This document shows, one piece after another, positions 21,901 to 23,565 of a stretch of 23,565 bases of DNA. The notes beneath the pieces were generated by a model, which saw only the letters and a list, made by a program, of their open reading frames with translations, ran no database searches and was not told where the DNA came from. Source of the DNA: a virus; the IMG/VR virus record IMGVR_UViG_3300025151_000307, positions 1 to 23,565 of that record. One strand, given 5' to 3'. The position numbers and the translations under genes are program-made. Numbering within the stretch: the stretch's first letter is position 1; each line of letters starts with the position of its first letter.

Positions 21901-23565
21901 CACAGTATGGGACGTTGAGACACAAACATTTAAAACAAAATATTATTTCTGGGTAGGCAACAAACAAAGCGTACCAAATCTTCCGACAAGGACAATAAGT
22001 GCGGCAAACATTGCTAATTTAATTGTAGATCCAATTAACGAAGGCTATTCTTACACAGCATTTATAAAAAATGATGCTATTTCGTATGCTAATATAGGTA
22101 CATCATTATCAAGATCAGACATAGTACATCACGTAGAATGGAGTACAATTGAAAATCCATTACCAAAACACGGCGAATGGATGTTGGTCAAAGAAGGTGA
22201 TGAAAAAAGTAAACCTAACACATTATTAAAAAGAAAACTGATTGACTCATTGGTAGGCACTAGGACAACTGGAGCAAGTGTACCAGACATAACATTGCCA
22301 CAAACACAAAGGTATGGTATAGAAGATGGCCAGTCATTGATACAAAACAGAGTCACTGTCCTTACTGCGGTATTACAAAATATAAATGCTGTATTGAAAC
22401 AACACAAGATTGTCTCAAGCAAAAAATTAGGCAAGTTCGATCTTGAAGAAGAACAACCAACATCAGCAAGTGGTGAATATGATTTCAAAGTTGCGTCATA
22501 CACTGAATTAAATTTTTTAAACACTTTCAACACACCAACACTTGCTACAGGTTCAGTTGCGTTGGTTGAATCAGATTCAGAATCCAATGGCTATTGGGCA
22601 CTATATCAATACCAAGCAGACAAAACATGGAACAGAACAAGAGTTCAGTCATACGACACCAAACAGTATTGGCAATACAAAGACTGGTATGCAAGTGGAT
22701 ACTCAAAAGATACTATCGTCAATCACAACGTTGCAACTGAAGATTTATTGCTACCACATGATTCAGATGTTGATATTGGCGAAACTGTAAAAATTACAAC
22801 ATCATTTGATGGTAATTTTAGATTGGTGCTTAAAACAAAAACAGCAACTTATGAAGAAATAGGTTTAGGCAATGCAACAATAGAAATAAAATCTTTGGCT
22901 TATGCTTATGAGGACAATGCTTTAGGATATGGTAGTGATACATATGACCAAAACAACTTTGATCAACAACCTACCACAGAATTAAGAAACATACTTGAAG
23001 GCGTGATAGATGACATTTACATCGATGACCTTGAATTAGAATACAACAATTTATGGTTCTTTGCAGTACAACAAATTTTAGCAGAACAACTGTATGTAGA
23101 CTGGGCAATCAAAACATCATTCCTTACTGTTGAAAATGATCTAAAAACTTTGTCAACTGAGCCTACGTACAAACCAGATCAACAAGAAGCATTGCTTGAT
23201 TACATTGATGAAGTAAAACCTTTCCACACAAAAGTGAGACAGTACAGGGTCAACTATGCAAAGACCGATACATTTGGATCAGACATGACAGACTTTGACA
23301 ATGCGGCTTATTGGGACACTGGCACAGAATCCTACAAAGCACCAGATGTTGATGAAAGTGCATTTGATGTACGTTATGAATCAGCACCAAGCAAAATTTA
23401 CAAAGACAACTACAAACTAAGTGTACTCAAAGTTATTGTTGCAGATGGTGGGTCTGGCTACACTGAAGCTCCTGTTGTGACAATATCAGGTGGCGGTGGC
23501 ACAGGTGCTAAAGCAACTGCTTTTGTGTCCGATGGTTCAGTGTCAAAAGTGACTGTGACTGATGG
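12950..23565 (+). CDS. 7: Giant baseplate wedge protein gp7-like, runs off the right edge
   Basis: One frame from the ATG at 12950 is open to the window end: at least 3538 codons, no stop seen. I read the codons through to about 16560 and checked many later segments in the same frame. The start (TTTKLLPEVFQTERNKKFIN, ATLDQFTQKGELEKISGFVG) and the DPLVNYRNYYWIPEGP segment fit the large gp7-type wedge proteins of marine T4-like phages; T4 gp7 is 1032 aa. Visible parts: cupredoxin-like domain (about 150-265), a core with QYKFYQGFIKEKGT, a carbohydrate-binding-like module (about 1715-1758), seven FG-GAP units (2145-2810), a segment with YIDEVKPFHTKVRQY (3418-3432) and a Gly-rich repeat from 3495. 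In T4, gp7 starts wedge assembly and links to gp10 and gp8. AGGG (12937-12940) is a weak ribosome site; with a 3-nt gap, coupling to gp6 is likely. Calling it gp7 depends on order and family resemblance. Confidence 0.8.
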   Translation, partial: MATVSRTTTKLLPEVFQTERNKKFINATLDQFTQKGELEKISGFVGSTKGPSFKTTDTYFTELNNDRQNYQLEPTVNYKKEDGTYAYHSSYIDLVNQIDFLGGNKNNHHRLFEQQSHSWAPPIDIDPLVNYRNYYWIPEGPSPVQVDITTPGSVSTIKVTNNAAGAYNFSGYTGDNPTLTLYRGNTYKFEVDAKGHPFYIKTAKTDGSTSQYESDSSGYVSDNGADNGTVTFTVPATDASSALPDILFYACANHTSMQGSIIIEDLDDGYTTVDITTEILGKKTYTTPAGVIFENGLKVKFAGTIPATYKNKEYYVEGVGNEIVLVSTDRMIVPEGFSNATQTVVWDADGTQNFDDQAWDAGFDVPTNKDYFTINRNSKDFNAWSRSNRWFHESVLTNTATYNGHTVSLDQTKRAKRPIIQFEGNIQLYDYGNVGLEPITALETDSTDALSNINGKAGHFVDGVNLKQGDRVIFANDTDATVAGNIYTVDFVSIDSSSILYINLELAEQPVEGNTVVIKAGTDNKGKQYRFNGTGWQECQQKTKVQQQPLFALYNSSKVSLDDTTTYPASSFMGSTIFEVEQSSTGTKDTEYGIQIKYENFGTVADIVFKNTLADTSVLYLDESNGQKVKINTASAYYLKNLIDVEVGVDSTVNNTVTTELGNLWSKQINLTKQRIIDVAIVKDELKIFKLKNFNKASAVIDLELNVFVNNKKKTLTTDYTLVTQGNDIFVKFVNSRTVGDKIVFESYAPFASKNTNGHYEVPDNLERNGLNQSIVSLTLGEINNHVASIAEEVPDFTGTQPGSNNFKDLPNTKKYGRRILQHAGSIPLATYCLTNINSNYIASVKYVAKEYQHFKNSFVKAIDNVKDGTIRDQVDDIIRTISRNKSEEFAFFHSDMIGYSENFTKISYTVTDNNNKTYGLSAVFDKGKLSHQAVYVWVNDVQAVHGTDYTFDSDSATLTFTTAYTLAIGDKIEIREYPNTDGCHVPPTPTKLGLYPAYEPKTYVDNTYRSQLNDSTTTTVLQGHDGSLIKAYGDIRDDLILELEKRIYNNIKVTYDEKNLHDLNQRPGKFRNSAWTESEWDEIEKRQFMEWAGNNQIDYTTHAYFDAQDPFTWNYSQVGSRVDGNKLKGYWRGIYKDMYDTDRPHTHPWEMLGFAEKPSYWESRYGAAPYTSGNEILWNDLENGFISSGDRKGNYDKYTRPGLNAFIPVDDAGNLKAPNDFLVDRIIANQSEMKAQFKEGDHAPAETAWRRSSDYPFATQIINALTSPARYFGVLWDTARIFQNPAGQYVYSTTGTAVQPKDFVFYAQDYTDADGESQDYAGAGYHVFILEYLKGKNLDQDTNFITPIKNLRLNLAYKLGGFTDKTNLKVIADSVSPGSTSSSVFIPPEDYTLLLHKSTPVVTAKYSGVIIQKTDTGFKVIGYDPYNRSFQIFKPRQTQVSGNLAVGQTTEEFYNWQQDGFYVAGSLLRNDDVFYRVNTTFTAGTSFDETNLTQLGSALPLQGGVSVPKYNLFDTVATTVPYGTEYRTKTEVSNFIQGYEQHLKSVGFSFDGFSSDLSTNTDWSLSIKEFLFWSTQNWASGTVIALSPASESLKLNNTSGVVDTLLDPIEGYQVLQQEDLGIPLNDLNVMREGNETVLTTRQETDGIYYAKFNVVQKEHVLILENSTVFSDVMYDPALGFRQERIKLTGFKTADWNGDLYAPGFMFDAAEIEDWISNKDYNLGDVVIYQTRYYIANKRHTGTQKFENANWTLRGEKPVSSLIPNLDYRTAQFEDFYNLDTDNFDEGQQTLARHLIGYQPRQYLDNLGIDESSQYKFYQGFIKEKGTINSITKMLNAQFRAGETNKYNVFEEWAFRIGGYGGTRTQQDIEFALDSKSFGANPQIAKFVSGSAINSQDPAYQILKKNLRIVPEDYDSKPFIEYDGAKHNGRHSAMSVFKFKNAGPINLDYVDETYLTLNDLLSSTSYNLLQVGSYVWVAENKNKTWDLFRITESGLRIKRFDKYEDDGSSLLGANQIRITTDKPHGLAKDDIIVMQDVDAQIDGIYQIPARDQMDSTVNDPKEFSLFLNFLPEEDGSSMTKDGKLLKLVSVKLSSTEKINDSAPPRGWRKNDIVCVTNNYETNTSGKWVNYQNTYPYLENTSLFDFNVSAHSEYGHAIATTKDGASVFVSAPGDQGGKLYLNSRSQYNDFPDIFGIFPSHTSTGATLSGTVTVTSGSTSVTGNNTLFLTELAPGDRIKSPLDNYYTVISIESDIAMTVEEEGLATESSGSFKLAQFDRYGSELALSCDAEDTLLVSAPFASGFVKVVTLDGGDFSTAPSFVIGNAVDIYSTDESTKLGDGTIKSWNSDTYEMGINTTVQLNANYKIASTSSDGSTTVIAFVQGAESTLTGEGYAEILTKDTGGLWGFKQSVTGRTPASNDNFGSALAISGDSNYAFFGVPGINEVEVYKKNTGGSYDYLTTISAPDILTGEKFGSSIATDNTGSIVAIGAPLHGIVGDDSTSGNGAVFVYANNDDQFLRISKLIPNTRQVAMEFGHSITMNGAGTKIVVGAPKYNQGTSDSTLTSIPDQGKVFVYASANENVIGDGSTTAFTLSFAPTDENDIGIFQTLPDSTTSWLIPATVFADTTTATADDTEFTADTVNSGTPWYVDGSTTTLNFTTAPAKNSVLTIYRWPEQQGIVSNAVGEYNRFGEKVVLHPTKDTLAVSSKNATFNKTITFDKFADDGSTLTGETTFDYDTTRFVDAESEAGNVRVYGLYGDYYVLDQQMNSSKIDSGDKFGQGLAISDRSVFVGAPKDDTKATDSGLFIDFAKKKATTVGWETISEQGELIDPSRIKQNYLFDTVSNQTIGFIDWIDPIKGKLPGPANAELEYIMDEDPAYYNEVDLSDINNINAVTLDFAKAWKATNVGKLWLDTSRMYYLWYEQGSAEYRNANWGRLFPGASVGVYEWTESDYTPQRYAELVGTQEGDTLGLSGSPRAKTYYSQNTVWDVETQTFKTKYYFWVGNKQSVPNLPTRTISAANIANLIVDPINEGYSYTAFIKNDAISYANIGTSLSRSDIVHHVEWSTIENPLPKHGEWMLVKEGDEKSKPNTLLKRKLIDSLVGTRTTGASVPDITLPQTQRYGIEDGQSLIQNRVTVLTAVLQNINAVLKQHKIVSSKKLGKFDLEEEQPTSASGEYDFKVASYTELNFLNTFNTPTLATGSVALVESDSESNGYWALYQYQADKTWNRTRVQSYDTKQYWQYKDWYASGYSKDTIVNHNVATEDLLLPHDSDVDIGETVKITTSFDGNFRLVLKTKTATYEEIGLGNATIEIKSLAYAYEDNALGYGSDTYDQNNFDQQPTTELRNILEGVIDDIYIDDLELEYNNLWFFAVQQILAEQLYVDWAIKTSFLTVENDLKTLSTEPTYKPDQQEALLDYIDEVKPFHTKVRQYRVNYAKTDTFGSDMTDFDNAAYWDTGTESYKAPDVDESAFDVRYESAPSKIYKDNYKLSVLKVIVADGGSGYTEAPVVTISGGGGTGAKATAFVSDGSVSKVTVTD
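13397..13744 (+). other. Cupredoxin-like domain inside gp7
   Basis: Residues about 150-265 show the cupredoxin pattern: NPTLTLYRGNTYKFEV, GHPFYI, then GTVTFTVPATDA, FYACANHTSMQG and SIIIED. His196, Cys251, His254 and Met257 match the His-Cys-His-Met set of type-1 copper sites. A similar domain occurs in other marine phage and bacterial surface proteins. Copper binding is inferred from the ligands only. Confidence 0.7.
18092..18220 (+). other. Carbohydrate-binding-like (CBM5/12-type) module inside gp7
   Basis: Residues about 1715-1758 read W-x4-DYNLGDVVIYQTRYYIANKR, then HTG...KFENANW and LRG. The W...Y..GD.V.Y...YY.A...H......F....W pattern resembles small chitin-binding-type modules. It could equally be a structural beta hairpin. 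Confidence 0.45.
19382..21375 (+). other. Seven FG-GAP repeats (integrin-type beta-propeller) inside gp7
   Basis: Seven units of the form [FY]G-x-x-[IVL]-x-[IVLMT]...VxxAP start at residues 2153 (YGHAIATTKDG), 2278 (YGSELALS), 2421 (FGSALAISGD), 2472 (FGSSIATD), 2533 (FGHSITMNGAG), 2689 (FGEKVVLHP) and 2777 (FGQGLAIS). Most are followed by an AP or VP turn (VSAPGD, VSAPFA, GVPG, IGAPLH, VGAPKY, VGAPKD); the sixth has SSKN instead. Seven is the blade number of the integrin alpha propeller. Inserts lie mainly in units 1, 2 and 5. I see no clear DxDxDG calcium loop. Confidence 0.75.
23432..23565 (+). repeat. Start of a Gly-rich GGSGYT repeat region in gp7
   Basis: From residue 3495 the sequence reads VIVADGGSGYTEAPVVTISG, then GGGTGAKATAFV and VSKVTVTDG. 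This unit (GG.GY..AP.V.I.GGGGTGA.A.A.V....V..V.V) often occurs in tandem in marine phage structural proteins. The window ends inside the first unit, so further copies are only expected. Confidence 0.55.

Noticed and set aside
22129-22587. 152-codon minus-strand frame inside gp7
   Set aside because: The plus-strand frame is continuous with conserved gp7-type sequence on both sides; this is an antisense shadow.
12950-23565. Split of the gp7 region into several genes
   Set aside because: No stop codon was seen in the frame; continuous reading to about 16560 and sampled segments beyond agree, and the frame at the right edge is the same as at the start.

Overview
This window looks like the baseplate module of a T4-like myovirus, most probably a marine one of the cyanophage/pelagiphage kind. 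The evidence is gene order and protein character. A recombination nuclease (gp47) and a late sigma factor (gp55) lie on the minus strand. They are divergent from a plus-strand run of gp48-like, gp53, a large hub protein, gp5, a PAAR tip, two small proteins, gp25, gp6 and a giant gp7. The DNA is AT-rich and genes are packed with 1-8 nt overlaps or very short gaps. I cannot name the host from the sequence alone. No tRNA, integrase, transposase or CRISPR array is visible.

Left end (1-1100), minus strand: the first 40 codons of gp47, a 52-nt gap holding a perfect 21-bp palindrome and a sigma70-like promoter, then gp55 (273 aa). The gp55/gp48 divergent gap (996-1100) carries a sigma70-like and a T4-late-type promoter facing gp55 and a late-type box facing gp48.

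Centre (1101-9392): gp48-like, gp53, hub and gp5 form one overlapping set. PAAR, a 79-aa unknown and a 123-aa fibre-like protein form a second. gp25 stands alone. These proteins would build the central tube cap, hub, spike and tip and the inner wedge of the baseplate. gp5 has the OB-fold and the beta-helix but no lysozyme domain.

Right end (9434-23565): gp6 (1170 aa) is followed 3 nt later by one reading frame that stays open to the window edge (more than 3538 codons). I read it as a gp7-type wedge protein. It carries a cupredoxin-like domain with a full set of type-1 copper ligands, a short carbohydrate-binding-like module, a seven-unit FG-GAP (integrin-type) propeller and a glycine-rich repeat that runs off the edge.

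A regulatory pattern ties the module together. The four plus-strand genes that follow a real gap (gp48, PAAR, gp25, gp6) each have TAAATA ending 5-11 nt before the ATG and no Shine-Dalgarno sequence. Genes inside overlapping sets have AAGGA/AGGAG-type sites instead. This suggests near-leaderless late mRNAs whose promoter is recognised by the gp55 encoded next door.
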